Positions 43,222-50,549 of a stretch of DNA of 50,549 nt are shown here, in pieces (within the stretch, counting starts at the first letter, position 1; the number at the start of each line of letters is the position of its first letter). Source of the DNA: Thermoguttaceae bacterium (GTDB taxonomy: Bacteria; Planctomycetota; Planctomycetia; Pirellulales; Thermoguttaceae). The DNA lies in contig JARKPK010000105.1 of assembly GCA_029975295.1 (NCBI GenBank), positions 1 to 50,549 on the forward strand, read 5' to 3'. The notes under the pieces were generated by a model, which was not told the DNA's origin, ran no database searches, and saw only the letters and a list, made by a program, of their open reading frames with translations. A program made the position numbers and the translations under genes.

Positions 43222-44124
43222 TCAGAACTGAAGATCATCCAGCCCCAGCAATTCCGCCACACGGCGCTGAATGATCTTGTCTTGCGCCTCGTTGCGTCGT
43301 TCGATCGACTCGCGGAGTCGTTTCACCTCTTCTTCAATCCGCTTCAGTTCGAGCATCCGCCGCTCTTGCCGAATGCGGAACTGCTTGGTTACCACTTCGG
43401 CCAATTGCTTTTTGACTTCCTCTTTCTCGGCCTCGGGGATACGGCGGAATTGGGCGGCCAACTCGTGCGAGCGTCGATCGAGTTCATTCTCTTCGACCAT
43501 CAGCCGATGCATCTCGGGATCGACTGGCCCCATACCGGCCGGGTCGCCCCACGGACCGCGCGGGCCGGGGCCCATCGGGCCACGCGGACCCTGCGGGCCT
43601 TGCGGACCCATCCCTTCCGGACCTGGACCCATGCCCGGACCAGGACCGCGGCGACCATACGGTTGCTCCGGACCCCGCGGGCCTTCCGGCGGGCCTACCG
43701 GACCGTCTTCCACATCGGCCGGGCCGCGCCGGCCAGGGCCGCGCTGAAAACCTTGACCCGGGCCGCGACCTTCGCCGTCGCGCGGGCGGTCGGGCGGGCC
43801 GAGCCGATCACCAGGGCCTCGCGGGCCGGGGCGGTCGCCTTCGCGCGGGCGATCACCCTCGCGCGGCGGCCGGAAATCGTCGTCAAGATCGCGCGGCGGC
43901 GGCGCGTCGGGCCGTTCGCGCGGCGGACCTTCCCCGCGCGGGCGAGGCGGACCGTCGGGCCGTTCTCGCGGAGGCGGCGCTTCGTCGCGTTCGCGCGGAG
44001 CAGGGGCATCCGTCCGCGGCGGATCGCGCGGTGGCGGGTCTTCGCCCGCCGCAGCCGAACGAACGGCCAGCCAACCTACGACCATCGCCACCAACAAACA
44101 CGGCAATAACCATTTCAGTCGCAT
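43222..44124 (-). CDS. Secreted Pro/Arg/Gly-rich, partly collagen-like protein with C-terminal coiled coil
   Basis: 300 residues; AGGAG lies 8 bases before the ATG. Signal peptide at 1-25 (WLLPCLLVAMVVGWLAVRSAAA). Residues 27-125 are rich in PPRE/RPR/GDRP, then 125-200 contain Gly-X-Y-like runs (GPQGPQGPRGPMGPG). Residues 205-300 are a charged helical region (EEVKKQLAEVVTKQFRIRQE, then LKRIEEEVKRLRESIERR) that should form a coiled coil, ending with LLGLDDLQF. No catalytic motif. It follows the anti-sigma-like gene by 17 bases, so it is probably made under the ECF sigma factor. Possibly a structural envelope protein. Confidence 0.75.
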   Translation of the reverse strand: MRLKWLLPCLLVAMVVGWLAVRSAAAGEDPPPRDPPRTDAPAPRERDEAPPPRERPDGPPRPRGEGPPRERPDAPPPRDLDDDFRPPREGDRPREGDRPGPRGPGDRLGPPDRPRDGEGRGPGQGFQRGPGRRGPADVEDGPVGPPEGPRGPEQPYGRRGPGPGMGPGPEGMGPQGPQGPRGPMGPGPRGPWGDPAGMGPVDPEMHRLMVEENELDRRSHELAAQFRRIPEAEKEEVKKQLAEVVTKQFRIRQERRMLELKRIEEEVKRLRESIERRNEAQDKIIQRRVAELLGLDDLQF

Positions 44125-44141
44125 CGAAAACACTCCTGTTC

Positions 44142-44957
44142 TCAGAAGTTGGTTCCTTCGAGATCCCAACGAAGCTGGTCCAACCGGTCCGTCAATCCGC
44201 TGGACTGAGCCAGCGCGCCATACTCAATTTGCGCGGTCGCCTCGGCTGCCGCCGCGATCATCTCGTCGAGCTGGTCGTCCCAGGCCAGTTGATCGCCGAT
44301 TTCGGCCGGATGGTCGGCCGACGCGATCGGCTCGACCGGCTCACTTGCCGTTGTCGCCACGGCACGGCTGGGTTCGTGGGCAACCGGCTGCGTTGCTTCC
44401 GAATCTGGCGCAGTCGGTTCCACGGCCGTCGGTGTGCTTGGTGCTTGAGAAGATTGAGAAGAACGCGCCACCGACGTGCCACCGGCCGCGCCCGATTGCG
44501 GATGCTGCGACTGGGGGTTCTCCGTGGCGGCGATCTCCGCCGGTGCGCCCTGGGGGCCTTTGGAGGCGGGCTGATACCATCGCGTAGCCGCCCAAAGCAC
44601 GGCCACCAACACAAGCGCCGCGGAGAACGCCCATTGCAGCCGGCGCCAACGCGCCGATGAGCTTGCCGCCTCCCTTCGGCCCGAATGCGCCGAGGCCGGC
44701 TCGGCCGCCGGTTCGAGCGATCGCGGCCGGGGCAACTCCTCGGGCGTGCGCGATGCCAGTTCCTTCAGCGCGGCCGGAACCTCGCCCGGGGCCATCCCCG
44801 CCTGTTCGATCAACGTGCCCAGCGCCAACCAAGCCGCCCGAAGCTGCTCTTCGTCGGGCCCCTTTGCGCCCGAGGGCGCGGCCGAGCGCGGTGCGGTGGC
44901 CGATTCGATCAGCCGCCGCAGCTCGGCATCATTGTGTTCATTGTGCGACTGGGTCAT
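44142..44957 (-). CDS. Membrane-anchored anti-sigma-like protein
   Basis: 271 residues. The N-terminal ~105 residues are cytoplasmic and helical (DAELRRLIESA, EEQLRAAWLALGTLIEQAG), followed by a transmembrane segment at 109-126 (WAFSAALVLVAVLWAATRW) and a Ser/Thr/Pro/Ala-rich region outside, ending with an acidic helical tail. The ATG overlaps the sigma-factor stop by four bases (ATGA), the usual arrangement for an ECF sigma and its anti-sigma. There is no zinc-finger HxxxCxxC motif, so it is not a ZAS-type anti-sigma. The role is inferred from position and topology. Confidence 0.7.
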   Translation of the reverse strand: MTQSHNEHNDAELRRLIESATAPRSAAPSGAKGPDEEQLRAAWLALGTLIEQAGMAPGEVPAALKELASRTPEELPRPRSLEPAAEPASAHSGRREAASSSARWRRLQWAFSAALVLVAVLWAATRWYQPASKGPQGAPAEIAATENPQSQHPQSGAAGGTSVARSSQSSQAPSTPTAVEPTAPDSEATQPVAHEPSRAVATTASEPVEPIASADHPAEIGDQLAWDDQLDEMIAAAAEATAQIEYGALAQSSGLTDRLDQLRWDLEGTNF

Positions 44958-45490
44958 GGCATGAATTCCGCTAATTGCTTGCGAAGCGACTCCAACGCCC
45001 GGCGGCAGTGGCTCAGCGCGGTGTTCAACGGGCAGCCCAACGTCTCGGCGATTTCATCGAAGGAGAGCTGCCCGTAGTAACGCAGGAACAGCACCCGTTG
45101 CTGCACAGGGGTTAGTTCGGCCAGCGCGCCGTCGAGCCGGGCGACCGCCTCTGCTTGGGCCAACTGCCCGGAAGGCTCGCCCTGCCCCGATTGCGGCTGG
45201 AGTTCCTTCCATTGTTCGTCCGACACGGTAACCTCGCGCTGCCGCCGGCGGCCGTGGTCGCACGCCAGCCGGTCAGCAATTCGGAACAAGTACGCCCGAA
45301 CGCGCCCTTGCTCGCGGTAACTGCCGCGCCCCCGCCACGCCCGCAGGAACACCTCCTGCGTCAGGTCGTCGGCGGACGCCGCGTCGCGGAGCATGGCGAA
45401 CAGGTATCCGCGCACGGCCGCACCGTGCTCGCGGACCCATTCCGCGAAGCTCTCGGCAGACGTGGCTGTCGTCGTCTTCGCAGGCGTCAT
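44954..45490 (-). CDS. ECF-type RNA polymerase sigma factor
   Basis: 178 residues. Region 2 spans about 20-85 (AAVRGYLFAMLRDAASADDLTQEVFLRAW, then RAYLFRIADRLACDHGRR), which binds core polymerase and the -10 element. Region 4 spans 120-170 (ALAELTPVQQRVLFLRYYGQLSFDEIAETLGCPLNTALSHCRRALESLR), the HTH for the -35 element. Between them lies a short variable linker. It heads an operon with an overlapping anti-sigma-like gene and two genes for secreted Gly/Pro-rich proteins, so it probably controls an envelope response and may regulate itself. Confidence 0.93.
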   Translation of the reverse strand: MTPAKTTTATSAESFAEWVREHGAAVRGYLFAMLRDAASADDLTQEVFLRAWRGRGSYREQGRVRAYLFRIADRLACDHGRRRQREVTVSDEQWKELQPQSGQGEPSGQLAQAEAVARLDGALAELTPVQQRVLFLRYYGQLSFDEIAETLGCPLNTALSHCRRALESLRKQLAEFMP

Positions 45491-45737
45491 CTGGAACTCT
45501 TAACGCGGCAACGGGCCAGTTATTGCAGGCCGGGGCGAAAAAACGATTCCCCGCAGCGAGAGGGCGGCGAACCCTTCAGCCCGACGCCCGCCGCAAGCCA
45601 CACGACCCAAAGCTATTACGAAGCGGGCGCAGCCGACCGAGCGCCATTTCGCGGGCCCCACGGCCGCCGATGCGCCGCCGAGACAAATGCGGACGATATA
45701 ACCTGTTTGCCGGAAGGGCGTTGCGCCGTGCCGCCGG

Positions 45738-46763
45738 TCAGCCGGCAAGCGACGTGCCGCGGCGGCCCGAGGCCGTCTCGACCACCCCCGGCGGCGTTTC
45801 GCCCCGTGCAAACGCGGCGATGTTCTCCACCGTTTGCCGGGCGATGGCCTCCAGCGCCGGCCGAGTGAAATAGCCCTGATGCCCGGTGATGATCACATTG
45901 GGGAAGGTCAGCATGCGGGCGAACACATCGTCTTGGATCACCTGGTTCGACAAGTCTTCGAAGAACAGCTCTTCTTCTTCCTCGTACACGTCGAGGCCGA
46001 CGGCCCCGATGTGCCCGCTCTTGAGCCCGCGGATGACCGCCTCGGTATCGACCAGCTTGCCGCGGCTGGTGTTGATGAGCATCACCCCCGGCTTGGTCAG
46101 GCTCAGGCTGTCTTCGTTGATGATCCGATAGGTGCCCGGGGTGAGCGGGCAGTGGAGAGTGATAATATCCGACTCGCGGCAGAGATCGTCGAGTGCGACA
46201 TAGCGGGCGCCCAACGCCTCGACCTCCGAATTGCGAACCAGATCGTAGGCCAGCAGCCGGCACTCGAAGCCGGCTAAGATTTTGGCGACGATCGCGCCGA
46301 TCTTGCCGGTGCCGATGACGCCCACCGTGCGGCGAAACAATTCGGCCCCCAGCAGCCCTTCGAGGTTGAAGTTGCCTTCGCGCACACGGTTGTAGGCCTT
46401 GTGCAATTTGCGATCGAGCGAAAGCATCAGCGCCACGGTCAGCTCGGCCACGGCATGGGGCGAATAGGCGGGCACGCGGGCGACGACCACGCCCAACCGT
46501 TCGGCCGCCGCCAAATCGACGTTGTTGTAGCCCGAACACCGCAGCGCCACCAATCCTACGCCCATTTCGTGCAGAACGCTGAGCGCCGGCTCATCCACAT
46601 GGTCGTTCACGAACACGCACACCGCCCGGCACCCGCGGGCCAGCGGGGCCGTCGATCCGTTCAGCCGCGTTTCGAAGAAGACCAGTTCGATGTCGCTTCC
46701 CTGGGCGGCAGCCCGAAGAAATTCCTCGTCGTAGCTCTTGCTGCTGAAAACGGCGATCTTCAT
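45738..46763 (-). CDS. ldhA: D-lactate dehydrogenase (2-hydroxyacid dehydrogenase, LdhA type)
   Basis: 341 residues, closely following the E. coli LdhA pattern: MKIAVFSSKSYDEEF at the start, CVFVNDHVDEP, LRCSGYNNVDL, RVPAYSPHAVAE. The NAD-binding motif is GVIGTGKIG at 148-156. The catalytic triad is R234 (NTSRG), E263 (in the run YEEEEE) and H295 (TGHQG). It reduces pyruvate to D-lactate with NADH in fermentation; related enzymes accept other 2-keto acids. The run of five Glu at 261-265 is a small oddity. No ribosome site is obvious before the ATG. Confidence 0.88.
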   Translation of the reverse strand: MKIAVFSSKSYDEEFLRAAAQGSDIELVFFETRLNGSTAPLARGCRAVCVFVNDHVDEPALSVLHEMGVGLVALRCSGYNNVDLAAAERLGVVVARVPAYSPHAVAELTVALMLSLDRKLHKAYNRVREGNFNLEGLLGAELFRRTVGVIGTGKIGAIVAKILAGFECRLLAYDLVRNSEVEALGARYVALDDLCRESDIITLHCPLTPGTYRIINEDSLSLTKPGVMLINTSRGKLVDTEAVIRGLKSGHIGAVGLDVYEEEEELFFEDLSNQVIQDDVFARMLTFPNVIITGHQGYFTRPALEAIARQTVENIAAFARGETPPGVVETASGRRGTSLAG

Positions 46764-47005
46764 GGCAAGGAAACACTATTGCTGCGAATGTTGCCCGCTT
46801 GGAACGGCTTCTCTCAGAATCGTAGCCGATCCGGCAAGCGACCGCGCAGCCCCAGCGCCGAAATAGCGATCCAAGAAAGACACCGGCCCCCCCGATGCCT
46901 CGGCACGAGCACGCCTCCGAAAGAGGCGGCGCGAGGTCGATCTCGGAACGGTTCCTCGCAGCACGCGAGCTTGCCGGTTGCCTTGGTCCAGTCGCCGTTG
47001 GCGTT

Positions 47006-48028
47006 CTAGCTCGACGCCTTCTCGCCCCGCAACCGTTTGAGCAATGCGATTTCGGCCGTGACGATGGTCTTAGCTTCCTCGGGCTGCTTTTTGCCGAGCG
47101 ACTCATTCTCGATGCACAGATCGCCGCGGTAGTTCGCCCGGCGCAAAATGGCAATCACCTTGGCGAAATCAATGTCGCCTCGATCGATCGGACAGTGATA
47201 CTCCGAATACTTGTAGCCCATCGGGCGCTGCTGTTCGCGGAGTTCTTCCGGATAAGCGATGCTCTTGCAGTGGGTGTGAAAGACCCGCGAGGCGAAGCGC
47301 TCGTAAATCGCATAGAGCTTGCTGAGCGGATGCCCAAACCAGTAGAAGTTGGCCGTATCGAGCGTCAGGCCCAGCCGCGGAGAATCGACGCGGCGGAAAA
47401 GCTCGTCGAGGAAGTCGGGATCGTTGGTCGTGTTGCCGTGATTCTCGATGCCGAATCGCACCGGCAGCTCGGCCGTAGCCTCGATGATTCGCTTCAAGGC
47501 GTCTGCCGCCTGCGGCAGAAAGGTCTGACGATCGAGCTTCTCGGGCACTACGTCGATGCGAATGACGGGGCAACCGATGGCGGCCGCCGCTCGCGCCGCC
47601 CGCTCGGTCCACTGCACCTCGACGTCGGGCCGCGATGCAAAGCGATTGTGCATGCACAGCGCCGCCACGCTCACTCCGGCCGCCCGAGCGTCGGCCGAAA
47701 GGCGGTCGGCCTCTTTGCCCGAGGCCAGCGAATACTTGCCTTCGGGACGCGGCAGCCGGGGCAGTTCGAGCTGCTCGTTGATTTCCACCTCGACGGATTC
47801 AGCCCCAATCGCTTTCAGGCCGGCCCAGCAGTCGTCGGCCTTCAACGGGCCGAGCATCGCATCGCGCATCCCCACCGGCCAACGGCCCGCCTCCTCAGAA
47901 GGCGCGGCGGCCCAGACCGACACAGGTCCGGTTTTCACAGAAGCGGCGGCCGCGGCCGCCAAAGCACCGCCGAGAAAACCGCGACGACGGAACTGCTGCG
48001 GGACAACTCGCTGAGAAGACGAATCCAT
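47006..48028 (-). CDS. Tat-exported sugar isomerase/epimerase-like TIM-barrel protein
   Basis: 340 residues from the ATG at 48028, with AAGGA 8 bases upstream; an ATG at 48037 is too close to that site. The N-terminus has a twin-arginine signal (RRRGFLGGALAAAAAASV, cleavage near VWAAA). The body has the AP-endonuclease-2/xylose-isomerase-like pattern: LKAIGAESVEVEIN, VAALCMHN, PVRFGIENHGN with a metal-ligand Glu, LGLTLDTANFYWFGHP, RVFHTHCKSI, DIDFAKVIAILRRANYRGDLCIENES. Such exported isomerase-like proteins are abundant in planctomycetes and tied to extracytoplasmic sugar processing; the substrate is unknown. Confidence 0.87.
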   Translation of the reverse strand: MDSSSQRVVPQQFRRRGFLGGALAAAAAASVKTGPVSVWAAAPSEEAGRWPVGMRDAMLGPLKADDCWAGLKAIGAESVEVEINEQLELPRLPRPEGKYSLASGKEADRLSADARAAGVSVAALCMHNRFASRPDVEVQWTERAARAAAAIGCPVIRIDVVPEKLDRQTFLPQAADALKRIIEATAELPVRFGIENHGNTTNDPDFLDELFRRVDSPRLGLTLDTANFYWFGHPLSKLYAIYERFASRVFHTHCKSIAYPEELREQQRPMGYKYSEYHCPIDRGDIDFAKVIAILRRANYRGDLCIENESLGKKQPEEAKTIVTAEIALLKRLRGEKASS

Positions 48029-48535
48029 CGAAACCATCCTTTCGGTTCTGTGGTGACACGCGATGCATACTGGCTGGTAAGTCGCTGCCAAACCGGCAGA
48101 CCAATTCGCAATTCAGCCTCACCTTACCGAAGACCACCAAACCACCCAAACCAACATTCTGCCCGATTGTTGGCTATTATCAGCTCGTTAGCAATCTTCA
48201 ACGCGATGGCGAGGGACGGCGGGCCTTGGAGCCGGTCGGCGGCTGGGAACGATGCGCGGGGCTGGCCGACTGGGCGCGCGGCCGCGGCCGAAGCAACGGC
48301 TCGGCGATGCCAGACGACAGGTCGAAAAATGTAACCGACGCTTCGCCTTTACTTTACGTCGCAGGCATTCGGAGGGGAAGGGTTTGTACGGCCGCCGGCA
48401 ACTGCCGGGAGCGGTTTGGCCTCGAATCGTCGATCTCGGCGGATTGTCGGAGGATTCGGCTCCGATTATACTGTTCGGTTTAGACTTTGCCGATCGGACG
48501 ACCGATTGGCCGGCGGTTCCGGCGAACCTAATGCT
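48029..48535. other. Gene-free region with the promoter of the FabZ-like gene
   Basis: About 507 bases between divergent genes. The right end holds a promoter at 48444-48472. On the minus strand, GATAAT near 48180 is a possible -10 box for the Tat-exported protein, without a good -35 box. No coding frame. Confidence 0.45.
48444..48472 (+). promoter_or_regulatory. Promoter of the FabZ-like/fabG/acpP cluster
   Basis: TTGTCG (48444-48449), 17 bases, TATACT (48467-48472). The FabZ-like ATG lies about 64 bases downstream. Confidence 0.6.
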
Positions 48536-49039
48536 ATGCGATTTGCGTTGATCGATCGAATCGTCGAGTTGACGCCTGGCGAGCGAATCGTCGCGATCAA
48601 GACTTTGACGCTTTCGGAAGAGTACCTTTGGGACCACTTTCCCAACTTCCCGGTGATGCCGGGGGTGCTCATGCTGCAAGCGATGACCGAGGCGGCCTCG
48701 TGGCTGATCCGCGCCACCGACGATTTCGCCCAAAGCATCACGGTGCTCCGCGAAGCGATGAACATCAAGTTCGCCCAGTTCGTCGAGCCGGGCCAAGAAT
48801 TGCGCATCACCGCCGAGATCGCCAATCACGGACCGAATGAAACAACGGTCAAGGCGAAGGGCGGCGTAGAGGGCCGCACAATCGTTTCGGCCAAACTGGT
48901 ACTGAAACACTACAATTTGGCCGATCGAAGCCCCGACTACACCCAGGTCGACCTTTCGCTTCGCGCGGAGTTGGTCCGCCACTTTCGCAACTTGAATCGG
49001 ACTGTGCAAGTGCGGCAGCCGCAGGCGGAGGCGGGTTGA
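48536..49039 (+). CDS. FabZ-like hot-dog dehydratase homologue with Gln in place of the catalytic Glu
   Basis: 167 residues. Hot-dog fold with the FabZ active-site segment HFPNFPVMPGVLMLQAM. The catalytic His is present (H34), but the residue 14 further on, Glu in FabZ (Asp in FabA), is Gln (Q48; codon CAA). The remaining strands fit the family (FAQFVEPGQELRITAEI). FabZ removes water from 3-hydroxyacyl-ACP; with Gln this protein may be slow, act differently, or bind acyl chains only. It is the first gene of a cluster with fabG and an acyl carrier protein, which supports a role in acyl-chain synthesis. Confidence 0.82.
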   Translation: MRFALIDRIVELTPGERIVAIKTLTLSEEYLWDHFPNFPVMPGVLMLQAMTEAASWLIRATDDFAQSITVLREAMNIKFAQFVEPGQELRITAEIANHGPNETTVKAKGGVEGRTIVSAKLVLKHYNLADRSPDYTQVDLSLRAELVRHFRNLNRTVQVRQPQAEAG

Positions 49040-49183
49040 AACGACAGTCGGGCTGGGCGGCCGCTGAAAGCCGTCCTGGCAGCCAACCGCAGAACAGATC
49101 GGGCCGTCGTATCGCATGATCGGTCAGAATTCACGGTGGCGACAGCGGAGTGTCAGGGGCGCGCACTATCGAGCGAAAGATCA

Positions 49184-49939
49184 ATGATGCGATTTGAAGG
49201 AAAGACCGTCTTAGTCACCGGCGGCAGCCGCGGCATCGGCCGAGCGGCGGTGATGCGATTTGCACGCGAGGGCGCCAAAGTGGCGTTCCTCTACCGCAGC
49301 CGGCAAACCGAAGCCGACGAACTGGCCGCCCAATTGCGCGACGCGCCCGGCGAAGTCCTCGCCTTCCAGGCCGACGTGCGCGACGCGGCTCGGGCCGATG
49401 AAATCGTCAACCAACTGCTCGACCGCTGGCAACGGCTCGATGTGCTCGTCAACTCGGCGGGAATCGTGCAAGACGGGCTGATGGGGTCGATGACCCGGCA
49501 ACAATGGCTCGACGTGATTGAAACGAACCTGGGCGGCACGTACAACTACTGCCATGCCGTGACCCAGCCGATGTTGATGCAGCGCAAAGGCAGCATCATC
49601 AACATCTCGAGCACGGCCGCCGATTTCGCGGCCCGAGGACAAGTCAACTACGCGGCCAGCAAGGGCGGCATCAACAGCCTGACCCGCGCCCTGGCCAAAG
49701 AACTGGCCCAGCGCAACGTCCGCGTGAACGCCGTTGCGCCGGGCATGATTGAAACGGAAATGAGTCAGGCGGTCCGCAACTTGGCGAACGACCAGATCGT
49801 CAAAGCCATCCCGATGCGCCGCATCGGTCAGGCCGACGAAGTGGCCGCGCTGATCGCCTTCCTCGGATCGGACGAAGCAAGCTACGTCACCGGCCAGGTT
49901 TGGCGGATCGACGGCGGCCTGAGTTTGGGAAGTCACTAA
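49184..49939 (+). CDS. fabG: 3-oxoacyl-ACP reductase (FabG-type short-chain dehydrogenase)
   Basis: 251 residues from the ATG at 49184 (a second ATG follows directly). Classic SDR features: NADP-binding TGGSRGIG at 12-19, NSAG at 90-93, catalytic tetrad N115, S142/S143, Y156 and K160 in YAASKGG, and the FabG-like end ASYVTGQVWRIDGG. It reduces 3-oxoacyl-ACP with NADPH in acyl-chain synthesis. Position between a FabZ-like gene and an ACP gene supports this role over other SDR functions. Confidence 0.9.
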   Translation: MMRFEGKTVLVTGGSRGIGRAAVMRFAREGAKVAFLYRSRQTEADELAAQLRDAPGEVLAFQADVRDAARADEIVNQLLDRWQRLDVLVNSAGIVQDGLMGSMTRQQWLDVIETNLGGTYNYCHAVTQPMLMQRKGSIINISSTAADFAARGQVNYAASKGGINSLTRALAKELAQRNVRVNAVAPGMIETEMSQAVRNLANDQIVKAIPMRRIGQADEVAALIAFLGSDEASYVTGQVWRIDGGLSLGSH

Positions 49940-50286
49940 ATAGAGCAAGGGCAGAACAGGGAACGCGGCTTGCCGGCGTTGTGCGCGCCTTCGGGCCGAT
50001 CCGTTAGGCGCGCAGCCGCTTTCTCTGGAGTGCAGACCTATTTCGCGCCGACTTCGCGTGGAACGAGTGATCGGACGCAATGCGAGAATCGCGGTCCGCG
50101 GCGCTGGTTGGCGAATCGCGCCGCTTTCGGTTCTCGGCGTTTTTTGCGGAGGGCCGGCCGGCACAGCGGCCGCCCGGGCGGAACGCGCCGATTTCCGTCG
50201 CCAACCAACGGCGGCAAAAAACGCGGAGCGAATCGGAACAGCAAACGAGAAACAGAATTCTTTCATCCATCGGGAGGTGTGTTGTC
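49940..50286. other. Gene-free gap between fabG and the acyl carrier protein
   Basis: 347 bases. Frames crossing this gap lack motifs. No clear terminator or promoter is seen; GGGAGG just before 50287 is the ribosome site of the ACP gene. Confidence 0.4.
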
Positions 50287-50549
50287 ATGCCGTCGAACGA
50301 AGAGATCTTCGAGAAAATCCGCACTGCGTTGGTCGATGCCTTGGGCGTCGATGAAGAGGAGGTCCGCCCCGAAGCGACCTTGGTGGGCGATTTGGGCGCC
50401 GAGTCGATCGACTTCCTCGACATCGTCTTTCGCCTGGAAAAGGCGTTCAACATCAAAATCCCGCGCGGCGAATTGTTTCCCGAAGACATCCTCACCGATG
50501 CGAACTACGTGAAAGACGGCAAGGTGACCGAAGCCGGGCTGGCGGAAAT
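50287..50549 (+). CDS. acpP: Acyl carrier protein, truncated by the window end
   Basis: GGGAGG lies 9 bases before the ATG. 87 residues are visible. The phosphopantetheine-attachment region reads GAESIDFLDIVFRLEKAFNI; the Ser of AESID takes the place of the usual DSL motif, so it is a divergent ACP, as in several secondary-metabolite or special-lipid systems. Residues 1-30 give helix I (EEIFEKIRTALVDALG). The reading frame continues past the window edge, so the C-terminus and any following ketosynthase gene cannot be seen. Confidence 0.88.
   Translation, partial: MPSNEEIFEKIRTALVDALGVDEEEVRPEATLVGDLGAESIDFLDIVFRLEKAFNIKIPRGELFPEDILTDANYVKDGKVTEAGLAE

Noticed and set aside
42161-43231. Long plus-strand frame through the Gly/Pro repeat region
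   Set aside because: It is antisense to repeats that read as sensible Gly/Pro protein on the minus strand, has no ribosome site, and crosses the signal-peptide gene; GC-rich repeats keep several frames open.
1-50549. tRNA or rRNA genes
   Set aside because: I looked in the gene-free stretches for cloverleaf features and conserved rRNA segments and saw none; a covariance search would be decisive but was not possible.

Overview
The window (50.5 kb, GC-rich) reads as a chromosomal segment of a planctomycete, probably of the Pirellulales type. This is inferred from gene content, not from a marker-gene search: rows of secreted HEAT/TPR proteins of unknown function, a PEP-CTERM protein, secreted and Tat-exported sugar isomerase/epimerase proteins, GH2/GH16 hydrolases, a DcaP-like porin, many two-component proteins, and intergenic hairpin repeats.

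Left part (1-6.4 kb): 3' end of mnmG; a response regulator with its DNA-binding domain at the N-terminus, behind a strong promoter; a soluble histidine kinase; a secreted GH16 hydrolase; and an HhH-GPD DNA glycosylase-like gene overlapping an NtrC-type sigma-54 activator. From 6.3 to 17.5 kb: a CPBP membrane protease, four large exported proteins (SPOR-like, HEAT, HEAT lipoprotein, HEAT+TPR), a 3-hydroxyacyl-CoA dehydrogenase homologue lacking the catalytic His, and an alpha/beta hydrolase.

Middle (17.6-27.8 kb): a sugar isomerase, an orphan beta-class DNA methyltransferase, a DUF4105 lipoprotein, then a compact restriction-modification operon (N4-cytosine-type methyltransferase overlapping a BglII/BstYI-family endonuclease). 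This operon sits between two directly repeated ~163-bp copies of a composite hairpin repeat. Next come a XylR-type AraC regulator and a divergent secreted GH2 enzyme.

Right part (27.9-50.5 kb): an SbcC/SbcD-like (YhaN/YhaO-like) overlapping pair; two overlapping, mutually related DUF218/YdcF-like membrane proteins downstream of a PEP-CTERM protein; an M20 peptidase; a CheY-like regulator; a small membrane protein; a porin; purC with a long leader; an operon of ECF sigma factor, membrane anti-sigma-like protein and two secreted Gly/Pro-rich (partly collagen-like) proteins, the last split by a frame change and closed by a clear terminator; a D-lactate dehydrogenase; a Tat-exported TIM-barrel protein; and at the edge a type II fatty-acid-synthesis-like cluster (FabZ-like, fabG, acyl carrier protein).

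The most notable points are the repeat-flanked BstYI-like restriction cassette, the hairpin family sharing an ACAAG loop, the sigma/anti-sigma operon with collagen-like exported products, the tandem DUF218 paralogues, and two lipid-type enzymes with altered catalytic residues (His to Arg in the dehydrogenase, Glu to Gln in the FabZ-like protein). All family assignments come from reading motifs; no database search was run.
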